Assembly: GCA_934691935.1 (NCBI GenBank)
Contig: CAKUTH010000001.1
Location: 1-64,000, forward strand
Reading direction: 5' to 3'
Source: an uncultured Candidatus Melainabacteria bacterium
GTDB taxonomy: Bacteria; Cyanobacteriota; Vampirovibrionia; Gastranaerophilales; Gastranaerophilaceae
DNA length: 64,000 bases
In this document: positions 27,307 to 35,341 of the stretch, in pieces
How positions within the stretch are numbered: position 1 is the stretch's first letter
How the letters are laid out: each line of letters opens with the position of its first letter
Position numbers and translations under genes: made by a program
Notes under the pieces: generated by a model
Database searches by the model: none
The model's input: the letters and a program-made list of their open reading frames with translations, nothing else
What the model was told of the DNA's origin: nothing

Positions 27307-29688
27307 ATGATTGATAATATTGAACAATTGAAAAAAGCTATTGAAATCGAAATTCAATATAAATATATTGACATTCACGGACGAAAACAACCTTTTTCAA
27401 AATTTATTGTAAACGAGGCTAGAAGGTATTACAAACTTTCTAAAAAGCATCCGAAATGGGCTGTTTTAATTGAAACATTTGAGCATTATCCTTTTGCGAG
27501 TGTCAATGAACGCAGACGCAGTGTTGATAGACTTATTAAGGTGATAAAATCTGAAATTGCTCAGCCTGAGCCCAAAATGCACACTGATAAAGCTATTCAA
27601 AAACCTGCAAAAGATACAGATGTTATGTATATCAAAGGTGTTGGACCGAAAATAGCTTACAAACTTAATAAGTTAGGTATTTACACCGCTAAGGATTTGA
27701 TGTTGTATTTCCCCAAAAAACACATTGATTATTCTACGCGTACACTTATTCGAAATTTAAAAGAGGATGAAACAACGACAGTTTTTGGATATGTTCAGTC
27801 TGTTTCTGCCTTTACTACACATAAAAACTTGTCTGTTGTAAAAGTTACTGTTGCGGATGAAAGCGGTAAGTTAGACTTGAGTTTTTTTCAGGCGAAATCA
27901 AACAGATTTATGCTGGAGCGTACAAAATCTCAATTTCCTTTGAATGCAGGTATAATGCTTTCGGGCAAAGTAAAACGTAACAATTATGATAACCGCTTGA
28001 CTTTTGATAAACCAAATTATTCGATAATGACTGGTGAATTTTTGGAAGATAAAAACTCTAATCTTAATTTAGCAAGAATTGTTCCAATTTATACTGTTTG
28101 CGAGGATTTGAGCATAAAAGTTTTGCGCCGAGCGATATTTAATGCAATTCAGCTTTATAAGGACGAAATTGAGAATATCTTGCCTGATTTTATTCGCGAA
28201 AAATATGGAATTTTAGAAAAAAAAGTTGCAGTCGAACAAATCCATTTTCCAGAAAGTATGGAATTACTAGAGCAAGCACGATTTTCTCTTATTTTTGAGG
28301 AACTTTTTTTAATACAGTTAAAACTTGTAAGAATTCGTGAAGAAAATTCGCATCATCACAATGCTCTTGCCTTGAAGGTAAAGCAAAATGGGTTGGTCAG
28401 ACAATTTATTGATAATTTGCCGTTTGAGCTTACAGGGGCGCAGAAACGTGCTATAAATGAAATTTTAACAGATTTAAACTCAGATATTCCTATGGCTAGG
28501 CTTTTACAAGGTGATGTCGGTAGCGGAAAAACAGTAGTTGCAACAATAATGTTGCTTGCTGGTGTTGAAAACGGTTATCAAGGTGCATTTATGGCGCCAA
28601 CGGAAATTCTTGCTCAACAGCATTACAATAATTTACAAAAATGGTTAACTCCAATGGGGATAAATGTTGGTTTGTTCCTAGGAAGTCAAGGTAAACGCTT
28701 GAGGGAAAAATTTAGGACGGATTTACGTAACGGGCAGATGAATATTGCAGTAGGTACTCATGCTCTTATTCAGGATGATGTTGATTTTAATAACCTTGGA
28801 GCAATTGTTGTGGATGAACAGCATCGCTTCGGGGTAAAACAACGTAATATCTTGAGAAAAAAATCTCAAAACCCGCAAATGTTAACTATGACAGCTACGC
28901 CAATTCCGCGAACTCTTGCGCTAACAGTTCATGGTGATTTGGATTTGACGATTATTGATGAATTGCCAAAGGGTAGAAAGCCTATAAAAACCACATTAGT
29001 GACTTCGCATAGAGGTGTTTGGGAACTTATTCAGCAAGAAGTAGAAGCTGGACGTCAAGCGTATGTTGTTTACCCATTGATTGATGAAAGTGAAACATTG
29101 TCTGCTAAAGCGGCAACGATTGAGGCTGAAAAGTTGCAAACAGAAATTTTTCCGCAGTTTAAGATAGGACTTTTGCACGGTAAATTAAAAAATGATGAAA
29201 AAGAGCAAGTAATGGCGGATTTTAAAAATAAAAAATATGATATTTTGGTATCGACAACCGTTGTGGAAGTTGGGGTTGATGTGCCAAATGCGACAGTAAT
29301 GCTGATTGAAAATTCAGAACGCTTTGGGTTGTCGCAGTTGCATCAATTGCGTGGGCGTGTTGGCAGAAGTGATTTACAGTCATATTGCGTATTGCAAACT
29401 TCGACAAAATCGCAAGAAACAAAAGAGCGTTTGAATATAATGACTCAAACCAACGACGGATTTGTAATTGCTGAAAAAGACCTGCAACTTCGTGGCCCTG
29501 GAGAGTTCTTGGGAACTCGTCAAAGCGGATTGCCGGATTTGATAATCTCGGATATCGTTCGAGATGCCAAAATCTTGGAGCAAGCACGTTCAGAAGCCAT
29601 CGATTTTGTAAAAACTCACGACATATCCGAATACCCACATCTGCAAGAAGTGACCTCATTGCAGATGTTTAGCGGGTTGGATATATAG
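27307..29688 (+). CDS. recG: ATP-dependent DNA helicase RecG
   Basis: RecG remodels stalled forks and Holliday junctions. It has 793 residues, longer than the usual 690 because of an extra N-terminal region of about 100 residues. A helix-hairpin-helix-like MYIKGVGPKIAYKLNKLGI (about 107-125) precedes the wedge OB domain (TTVFGYVQSVSAF...). Helicase motifs: GDVGSGKT, MAPTEILAQQH, VVDEQHRFGVKQR, TATPIPRTLA, GLLHGKL, QLRGRVGRS. The C-terminal TRQSGLPD and FSGLDI are typical. It ends 4 bp from the convergent 29693 gene. Confidence 0.96.
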   Translation: MIDNIEQLKKAIEIEIQYKYIDIHGRKQPFSKFIVNEARRYYKLSKKHPKWAVLIETFEHYPFASVNERRRSVDRLIKVIKSEIAQPEPKMHTDKAIQKPAKDTDVMYIKGVGPKIAYKLNKLGIYTAKDLMLYFPKKHIDYSTRTLIRNLKEDETTTVFGYVQSVSAFTTHKNLSVVKVTVADESGKLDLSFFQAKSNRFMLERTKSQFPLNAGIMLSGKVKRNNYDNRLTFDKPNYSIMTGEFLEDKNSNLNLARIVPIYTVCEDLSIKVLRRAIFNAIQLYKDEIENILPDFIREKYGILEKKVAVEQIHFPESMELLEQARFSLIFEELFLIQLKLVRIREENSHHHNALALKVKQNGLVRQFIDNLPFELTGAQKRAINEILTDLNSDIPMARLLQGDVGSGKTVVATIMLLAGVENGYQGAFMAPTEILAQQHYNNLQKWLTPMGINVGLFLGSQGKRLREKFRTDLRNGQMNIAVGTHALIQDDVDFNNLGAIVVDEQHRFGVKQRNILRKKSQNPQMLTMTATPIPRTLALTVHGDLDLTIIDELPKGRKPIKTTLVTSHRGVWELIQQEVEAGRQAYVVYPLIDESETLSAKAATIEAEKLQTEIFPQFKIGLLHGKLKNDEKEQVMADFKNKKYDILVSTTVVEVGVDVPNATVMLIENSERFGLSQLHQLRGRVGRSDLQSYCVLQTSTKSQETKERLNIMTQTNDGFVIAEKDLQLRGPGEFLGTRQSGLPDLIISDIVRDAKILEQARSEAIDFVKTHDISEYPHLQEVTSLQMFSGLDI

Positions 29689-29692
29689 ATGA

Positions 29693-31138
29693 TTATTTAG
29701 AATATAATTGTTTATTTATTTGCTCTTTTGTAAGTTTTCTTTTTTCTTGCTCACTTTTACTTAAATGACATAAATCAGCTTCTGAGTAATAGTCAGATAA
29801 ACACCCGTAGAAATATCCTTTATTATTTGCATTAAAGGTGTAATTAGCATATATACTTCTGTATCCTTTAAAATCGCACCATAGGTGTGTGCCGTCGTTG
29901 TCGTTTCTTATTTCAAACTTCTTAAAGTTATTTTTAGTTATGCTTCTCGTTATATTACCATTGGTATCTTCGCCAACTCGAACCCCACCTATGTATTGGT
30001 CATAAAGTTCAAGAGCATATCTTAAATCTTCAGGAGCCCAATATTTCTTTTTCAAAGTTGCAACTTTTCCGAGGTATGTTCTTGGATATTTGCTTGCAAA
30101 GTCTTTTTCTGAAATTTTATTACCATCTTTGTCATAGAAGTCATATACACAACTAGAACCAGGTTGTAGTGCCATAGTTTGTTTTAGTGTTTTTTGTTCG
30201 CTTTTTTGGTTAACTAAAATCAAATCCAATTTGTCAAGATTTACGACTTTGCCATCTTTGTCTATTGCTGTTGGGTTAACATCTTTTATGTATTGTATAT
30301 ATTTATCCTTATCTCCTTGTGACCAGTTTTTAGCTGCAGGAATTGATTTGTACAGAACTTGTTCTGCAGTCATGCCAACTTCGAAAAGTTTTTTGCTGTT
30401 ATGATCTAATTGTTTGTATGTTGACCAATGATATTTGTTATTGTCTAGGGTTGCTCTTTTGAATGATCGCGCTCCACTAACATTGCCATTGCCAGCGCCA
30501 GCACCATCACCAGCACCTGTGCCAGTGCCTGCACCGGCAGCATTACCATCACCAGCACCTGTGCCAGTGCCTGCACCGGCGACATTGCCGTCTCCGGTAT
30601 CATTGCCTGCTGCAGCTTCATTACCGTCACTGGACTCGTCGACTCCACCTGCACCTTCTTTTTCTTTCGTCTTGAATTGGGCAGGGTTTTCGTTAACGTA
30701 ACCTATAATATTGCTCATAAGTTCATCTGTAGTATCGCCATCTAAAATGACACTCTTATCAGCTTTTAATACAGCTTGAAATTTTCCGCCAATATTAGAA
30801 AACTTGAATTCATTCCATGTCTGTTTTAATTGAGCGAGGTCGTTTTGAGCCTGTATTTTTTCCATATATTCTTCGTAAGAAGGATTTGTATTACCTTGCG
30901 TTGCACCAAGGCTTAACCCAGGGTAAAAACATCCGTAAGGATTATAAGTTTGTGGAACTTGTCGCGTTTGTTGTCTTTGTTGTGGCGCAAACAAATTGCC
31001 GAGCATATTGTTCATCAAACCAAACATTATTTGACAGCCAAACAAGTCGTTTAGCCAATTATTGCCACCATTGCACCCATTGCATCCCCAGCCCCAAGGA
31101 ACTGGTGACCAAAGGTTGTTGTTAATAATTTTTGTCAT
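29693..31138 (-). CDS. Gly/Ala-repeat hypothetical protein with Cys/Trp-rich N-terminus
   Basis: 481 residues with no signal peptide. The N-terminus has NNNLWSPVPWGWGCNGCNGG and an Asn/Gly/Cys-rich stretch, echoing the N-terminal region of the EF-hand protein at 21728. Residues about 160-225 are low complexity (Gly, Ala, Asp, Thr, Asn) and encoded by a 42-bp tandem repeat. The remaining 250 residues are a charged, Tyr/Lys-rich domain I do not recognise, with ITKNNFKKFEIRNDNDGTHL and several aromatic repeats. It carries copy 2 of the shared promoter module. Function unknown. Confidence 0.72.
   Translation of the reverse strand: MTKIINNNLWSPVPWGWGCNGCNGGNNWLNDLFGCQIMFGLMNNMLGNLFAPQQRQQTRQVPQTYNPYGCFYPGLSLGATQGNTNPSYEEYMEKIQAQNDLAQLKQTWNEFKFSNIGGKFQAVLKADKSVILDGDTTDELMSNIIGYVNENPAQFKTKEKEGAGGVDESSDGNEAAAGNDTGDGNVAGAGTGTGAGDGNAAGAGTGTGAGDGAGAGNGNVSGARSFKRATLDNNKYHWSTYKQLDHNSKKLFEVGMTAEQVLYKSIPAAKNWSQGDKDKYIQYIKDVNPTAIDKDGKVVNLDKLDLILVNQKSEQKTLKQTMALQPGSSCVYDFYDKDGNKISEKDFASKYPRTYLGKVATLKKKYWAPEDLRYALELYDQYIGGVRVGEDTNGNITRSITKNNFKKFEIRNDNDGTHLWCDFKGYRSIYANYTFNANNKGYFYGCLSDYYSEADLCHLSKSEQEKRKLTKEQINKQLYSK
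30503..30586. repeat. Two tandem 42-bp GC-rich repeats within the Gly/Ala gene
   Basis: Units at 30503-30544 and 30545-30586 differ by two or three bases near their ends. Each encodes 14 residues of the type N(A/V)AGAGTGTGAGDG on the minus strand. Partial units continue on both sides. Much GC-richer than the surroundings, and a likely site of length variation. Confidence 0.9.
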
Positions 31139-31186
31139 ATTAACATCCTCACATTATTATTTATTGCATATATTTATACTCTTATA

Positions 31187-31244
31187 TATATAAAGTATAT
31201 AACAATTAAATAATTGCTTAATTATTGAAATTTGCTTAACATTT
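31187..31244 (-). promoter_or_regulatory. Three-block promoter module, copy 2 (31138 gene)
   Basis: Read on the minus strand: AAATGTTAA (31244-31236), 18 nt, GCAATT (31217-31212), 13 nt, ATACTTTATATA (31198-31187). The following bases continue as in copy 1 (TATA then AGAGTATA), so similarity extends beyond the blocks. The start codon is 48 nt downstream. Confidence 0.7.
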
Positions 31245-31269
31245 TGTTACAAAGTCGGTGGTTATAATA

Positions 31270-31298
31270 AATAAGCGCAACCTTTTGGGTTGCGCCTT
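31270..31298 (-). terminator. Intrinsic terminator of the phosphorylase gene
   Basis: The minus strand reads GCGCAACC (31295-31288), loop CAAAA, GGTTGCGC (31282-31275), then TTATTTATT. It lies about 40 nt after the phosphorylase stop. Confidence 0.8.
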
Positions 31299-31333
31299 TA
31301 TAATCTATTTTATTTTTCAAATATAAATATTAA

Positions 31334-33025
31334 TTATTTAATATTTGCGAATGTCCAAGCATCAAATGTTGGAGTTTCAGAAATGTTCATTTCTTTTTTC
31401 TTTTCACCAGAGCAAGAACCGTCGTGAGCAATTGGTTTATACAATCTGTTGTAGTATTCAATTACCATACGGTCAGAATTGAAATATGCTTCAGATGTTC
31501 TGATTGCTTGGCGCATCATTCTAGCCCATTCTGGCTTGTTATCGTAGTATGTAGGAATAATTTCATTTTCAATAATATTCATCATGCATTCATGATCTTT
31601 CCAATGACGTTCTTCCCATGGCATTTCATCATCTAGTTCAGGGTATTCTATTGTATAACCATTGATACCATTGAATGTACCTTCTACAGTCCAACCATCA
31701 TAAGTAGACAAGTGAAGTGCACCATTCGCGTTTGCTGACATGCCAGAAGTTCCTGATGCTTCAAATGGTCTCAATGGAGTGTTTAACCAGATATCAGAAC
31801 CACGTTTTAATTTGCCTGACAATTCAAGTTCATATCCAGGAAGGACAACAACATTTTTCAAGCTGTGTGAACGGTTAAGAAGTTTGTTAAACATTTCTTT
31901 GCCCATAACATCATCTGGATGGAATTTACCAGCAAAGATGATTTGGATTTTGTTTTCGTCAAGAAGTTTGTTAATTCTGTCTTTGTCCATAAGAATTAAC
32001 CAAGCACGTTTGTAATCAGCAAATCTTCTTGCCCATGTGATAGTTAATACATCAGGGTCAAATCTTTTGCCTGCCACATTTGCAACGTATTCAAATAATT
32101 CTTCTTTCATTTGACGTTTAACAGCTAACAATTTTTCTGCAGTATTGGCTTTTTTAATTCTTTCATCTTGCCAATAATGAAGGTTTACAGCGTTTGTAAT
32201 AGCTCTGATTGGGCATCTGCCGTCAACCCATTCCCACATTTTGTTAGCAACTAGACCGTGCAATTGTGAAACCGCATTTGCAATTCTTGACATTCTCAAC
32301 GCTGCAACTGTAAGTGAGAAGTTTTCTCCGCCTAATTGAACAGCAGTTTCTCTAGAACATCCAGCAAAGAAGCCACCTTCCATTAATGTGTCTACCCAGT
32401 GAACTTCATTTCCAGCGGCAACAGGTGTGTGTGTTGTGAATACTGTTTGTCTTTTTACAGCTTCTATATCGCCGTTAGCTTGTCTTAAAAGTTCAAATGC
32501 AGCTGGAAGTGCGTGACCTTCGTTCATGTGAACTACATCAAACTTGTATCCGATTTGTTGTAAAATTCTAATACCAGCAATACCAAGAACTGTTTCTTGA
32601 GCAATTCTTATTTTTTCATTGCCGTCGTATAGTTTGTGAGAAATACTCTTAGCCCAATCACTGTTACCTTCAATGTCAGTTGTCAAAAGGTATACAGGGC
32701 AAGTTCCGAACAATTCAGGCTCAACATAATAAGCCTTAACTTTAACCTTTTCTCCAAAAATTTCAACTTCTGTAGATACATTCAAATCTTTCAAAAAGTC
32801 ATAATATTTTCTGATATATGCAACTTCAACCTGTCCATCATGTGCTATACGTTGGTCATAATAACCATAAGACCACAACATAGTTACACCGACCATAGGC
32901 ATTTGTAAGTAGCCTGCAGACAACATATGAGACCCTGCTAAAAAGCCTAAACCACCAGAATACGTTTTTAAAGACTGGTCCATTGCAATTTCCATTGAGA
33001 AATATGCTACATTTGGTAATGACAT
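31334..33025 (-). CDS. Alpha-glucan phosphorylase family (GT35) protein lacking the PLP lysine
   Basis: 563 residues from the ATG at 33023-33025, chosen because GAGGAAGG lies about 7 nt before it. The longer frame to 33082 has no such site. It belongs to the short alpha-glucan phosphorylase group: NVAYFSMEIAMD at the N-terminus, HMNEGHALPAAFELL, TWARRFADYKRAWLI and FAGKFHPDDVMG. In the PLP motif, family members have GTSGMKA; here the DNA reads EASGTSGMSANANGALHLST, with Ser430 (codon 31738-31736) in the lysine position. Classical phosphorolysis therefore looks impossible. It may be a non-PLP glycosyltransferase or a glucan-binding protein. Confidence 0.82.
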   Translation of the reverse strand: MSLPNVAYFSMEIAMDQSLKTYSGGLGFLAGSHMLSAGYLQMPMVGVTMLWSYGYYDQRIAHDGQVEVAYIRKYYDFLKDLNVSTEVEIFGEKVKVKAYYVEPELFGTCPVYLLTTDIEGNSDWAKSISHKLYDGNEKIRIAQETVLGIAGIRILQQIGYKFDVVHMNEGHALPAAFELLRQANGDIEAVKRQTVFTTHTPVAAGNEVHWVDTLMEGGFFAGCSRETAVQLGGENFSLTVAALRMSRIANAVSQLHGLVANKMWEWVDGRCPIRAITNAVNLHYWQDERIKKANTAEKLLAVKRQMKEELFEYVANVAGKRFDPDVLTITWARRFADYKRAWLILMDKDRINKLLDENKIQIIFAGKFHPDDVMGKEMFNKLLNRSHSLKNVVVLPGYELELSGKLKRGSDIWLNTPLRPFEASGTSGMSANANGALHLSTYDGWTVEGTFNGINGYTIEYPELDDEMPWEERHWKDHECMMNIIENEIIPTYYDNKPEWARMMRQAIRTSEAYFNSDRMVIEYYNRLYKPIAHDGSCSGEKKKEMNISETPTFDAWTFANIK

Positions 33026-33198
33026 ATTAACCTTCCTCTTCTTATATAGTATGTAAACGAATGTTCCAATAAAATGGTACATTAACAGTTTACCACAAAA
33101 ATTTAATAGTCAAATAGTTTAGAAAACTAAATACAACTAGTTCTAAAGAGTTAGTTATAAGTGGTTATTTTGCGCTTAATAATTCTTAATAAAAAGGA

Positions 33199-34440
33199 TT
33201 AAGCACATACCGAAGTTAATTTTTCGACAAATTTTGTTAATGCTATTTTTACATGAGCATACGTCAAACCACCTTGCATATAAGCAACATAAGGTGCGCG
33301 CATAGGACCGTCAGCTGACAATTCAATAGTTGAACCCTCAATGAATGTTCCACCAGCCATAATAACTTTGTCTTCATACCCTGGGACATATTCAGGAATT
33401 GGGGTCACATACCCGTTCACTGGGGATAGTGATTGAATGGTACGACAGAACTGTTCCAGAGGTTCTGGGGCATTGAAAATTATATTTTGAATAATGTCTG
33501 TGCGTTTTTCATAATATTTTGGAGCGCTGTCATATCCAATATCTTCAAATATTTTTGCAGCCAAAACCGCGCCTTTGACAGAGTCGCAGACTACAGATGG
33601 TGCCATAAACAACCCTTGAAAAATTAATCTGTGTTGATTAAACATTGCACCGCCTTCTGAACCAATGCCTGGGGCTGTAAGTCTGTTTGCGCATTTATCA
33701 ACAAGTTTCTCTTTACCTGCAATGTATCCGCCAGCCTCTACTATTCCACCCCCTGGGTTTTTGATAAGTGAGCCAGCTATCAGGTCAGCGCCAACTTCCA
33801 AAGGTTCTTTTGTGTCAACGAATTCTCCATAACAGTTATCAACAAAGCAAATACAGTTAGGGCTGTTTTTCTTAACTATTTGGCAAATTCTTTCGATAGT
33901 GTCGAGAGAAAGTGATTTTCTGGTTGAATATCCTTTAGAACGTTGGATTAGCACCATTTTTACTGTTTCATCTATCATTTCGTCCAATTTTTCAAAATCA
34001 ACTTCATCATTTTTTAATGGGACTTCATCATAAATTACGCCGTGTCCAATCAAGGAATCTTCTTTTGTTTCCTCATCGCCTGCAGTGCCGATAACCTCTT
34101 GCATTGTGTCATAAGGAGTGCCGACAGCAGAAATTAATTTATCACCGTATTTTAAATTTCCAAAAAGGCAACAAGCCAAAGTGTGTGTGCCAGATGCAAA
34201 GTGTATTCTCACCATTGCTTTTTCTGCTTTGAATACGTCAGCAAAAACTTTATCCAAAACTTCACGTCCCAAATCATCGTGCCCGTAGCCTGAAACCGTA
34301 TAAAAATGTTCTGGGGCAACTTTGTTTTCTACAAAAGCATTCAGAACTTTTTCTTGGTTGTAATCTCTTATATCTTCAATTTGTTCAAATTCTTTAGCTA
34401 AACTTTTTTCAGCTTTTTTTATTAATTCTCTGCTAGTCAT
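33199..34440 (-). CDS. Methionine gamma-lyase / aluminium resistance family PLP enzyme
   Basis: 413 residues of PLP fold type I. Features: YTVSGYGHDDLGREVLDKVF near the N-terminus, MVRIHFASGTHTLACCLFGN, CFVDNCYGEFVD (Asp binding the PLP ring) and SLIKNPGGGIVEAGGYIAG with the Schiff-base Lys. The pattern is that of the 'aluminium resistance protein' family (PF06838), annotated as Met gamma-lyase-like but with uncertain substrate. The start has a weak AAGGA (ATAAGGATTAGAAATG). Length is normal and the catalytic residues are intact. Confidence 0.9.
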   Translation of the reverse strand: MTSRELIKKAEKSLAKEFEQIEDIRDYNQEKVLNAFVENKVAPEHFYTVSGYGHDDLGREVLDKVFADVFKAEKAMVRIHFASGTHTLACCLFGNLKYGDKLISAVGTPYDTMQEVIGTAGDEETKEDSLIGHGVIYDEVPLKNDEVDFEKLDEMIDETVKMVLIQRSKGYSTRKSLSLDTIERICQIVKKNSPNCICFVDNCYGEFVDTKEPLEVGADLIAGSLIKNPGGGIVEAGGYIAGKEKLVDKCANRLTAPGIGSEGGAMFNQHRLIFQGLFMAPSVVCDSVKGAVLAAKIFEDIGYDSAPKYYEKRTDIIQNIIFNAPEPLEQFCRTIQSLSPVNGYVTPIPEYVPGYEDKVIMAGGTFIEGSTIELSADGPMRAPYVAYMQGGLTYAHVKIALTKFVEKLTSVCA

Positions 34441-34475
34441 TTCTAATCCTTATATAAAAATAAATTTTTTGTTCG

Positions 34476-34525
34476 GTCATCCTGTGGCGTTAGCCGAAGA
34501 ATCTCAATTGTTAGCTCAGAATGAC
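34476..34525. repeat. Intergenic imperfect palindrome
   Basis: GTCATCCTG (34476-34484) faces CAGAATGAC (34517-34525), an 8/9 inverted match, around GTGGCGTTAGCCGAAGAATC-type sequence. Similar GTCATYCTGAGC-type intergenic palindromes occur in many bacteria, and a related element lies at 45134-45230. Function unknown. Confidence 0.5.
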
Positions 34526-34625
34526 GTTCGACTATACATTATAATATTGCAAGCAAAAATAATCGTCAAATGGGTTAAGTGAGATGTGAAACGTGAAAAG
34601 TGAAAAGTCAGAATATAATAAGTTT

Positions 34626-35333
34626 ATGTATAAATTTTTATTAATTTTAGTATTTGCTGTTTTATTTTTGCCAGTTTGTGCTGGGGATTACAATGTATAT
34701 CATTCAACAGAGACTCCTAAAATTACAGAAAATGAACGAATTTTGTTTATATTGGATTTTTCTAATAGTATGTCGGAGTTTTTAGAAGGTCGGAAAAAAG
34801 TGGATTTAATGACAGAAACAATGAAAAATCTTTTGGCAAATTTATCTCCGAATATTTCAGTTGGGTTACGGGTTTACGGACATAGAATGGGGTTTACACC
34901 TATGGAAGCCTGTCGAGCTTCATCGCTTGTTGCTCCAGTTATAAAAAATAATTCTGTAAACATCCAAGAGGCATTTTCGGGAATAAAACCTAGAGGAATG
35001 ACTCCGATTACTTATTCATTAAAACAAGCGGTAAAGAAGGATTTTTTAGGATACAGTGGTAAAAAACATATAATTCTTTTAACAGATGGCGGTGAAAATT
35101 GTGATGAAAGCCCGTGTGCGTACGTAATGGAGCTTATAAAAGTTAGAAAAGATATAAAAATTGATGTTATAGCGTTCAATATCGATGATGAAGATGATTT
35201 GGCGCAATTACAATGTACATCACTTGTGACCAGTGGAAAGTTTTATAATGCGCAAACCTCCGCAGAACTTGTTAACAGCTTAAATAATAGTGTAAGCGGA
35301 TTGAAGGAAGTTGAGGCAAAGATTCTAAAGTAA
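34626..35333 (+). CDS. Secreted von Willebrand factor A domain protein
   Basis: 235 residues from the ATG at 34626. An upstream GTG at 34593 extends the frame into a GTGAAA-type repeat and would bury the signal peptide, so it is rejected. Signal peptide YKFLLILVFAVLFLPVCAG, possibly with a cleavage before DYNVY. The vWA domain spans about 35-215, with MIDAS motif FILDFSNSMSE, RGMTPITYSL (conserved Thr) and LLTDGGENCDESPC. Metal-dependent ligand binding is expected outside the inner membrane. Three or four Cys may form disulphides. Confidence 0.82.
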   Translation: MYKFLLILVFAVLFLPVCAGDYNVYHSTETPKITENERILFILDFSNSMSEFLEGRKKVDLMTETMKNLLANLSPNISVGLRVYGHRMGFTPMEACRASSLVAPVIKNNSVNIQEAFSGIKPRGMTPITYSLKQAVKKDFLGYSGKKHIILLTDGGENCDESPCAYVMELIKVRKDIKIDVIAFNIDDEDDLAQLQCTSLVTSGKFYNAQTSAELVNSLNNSVSGLKEVEAKILK

Positions 35334-35341
35334 GGTGATTG

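Noticed and set aside
30435..30701. Proline/alanine-rich plus-strand reading frame
   Set aside because: It is the antisense shadow of the GC-rich Gly/Ala repeat in the 29693-31138 gene; it lacks a ribosome binding site.
33026..33082. Longer N-terminus for the phosphorylase homologue
   Set aside because: The ATG at 33025 has GAGGAAGG at proper spacing and begins at the family N-terminus.
34593..34625. GTG start extending the vWA protein by 11 residues
   Set aside because: The added sequence is a GTGAAA-type repeat, would precede the signal peptide, and has no ribosome binding site. The ATG at 34626 is preferred.
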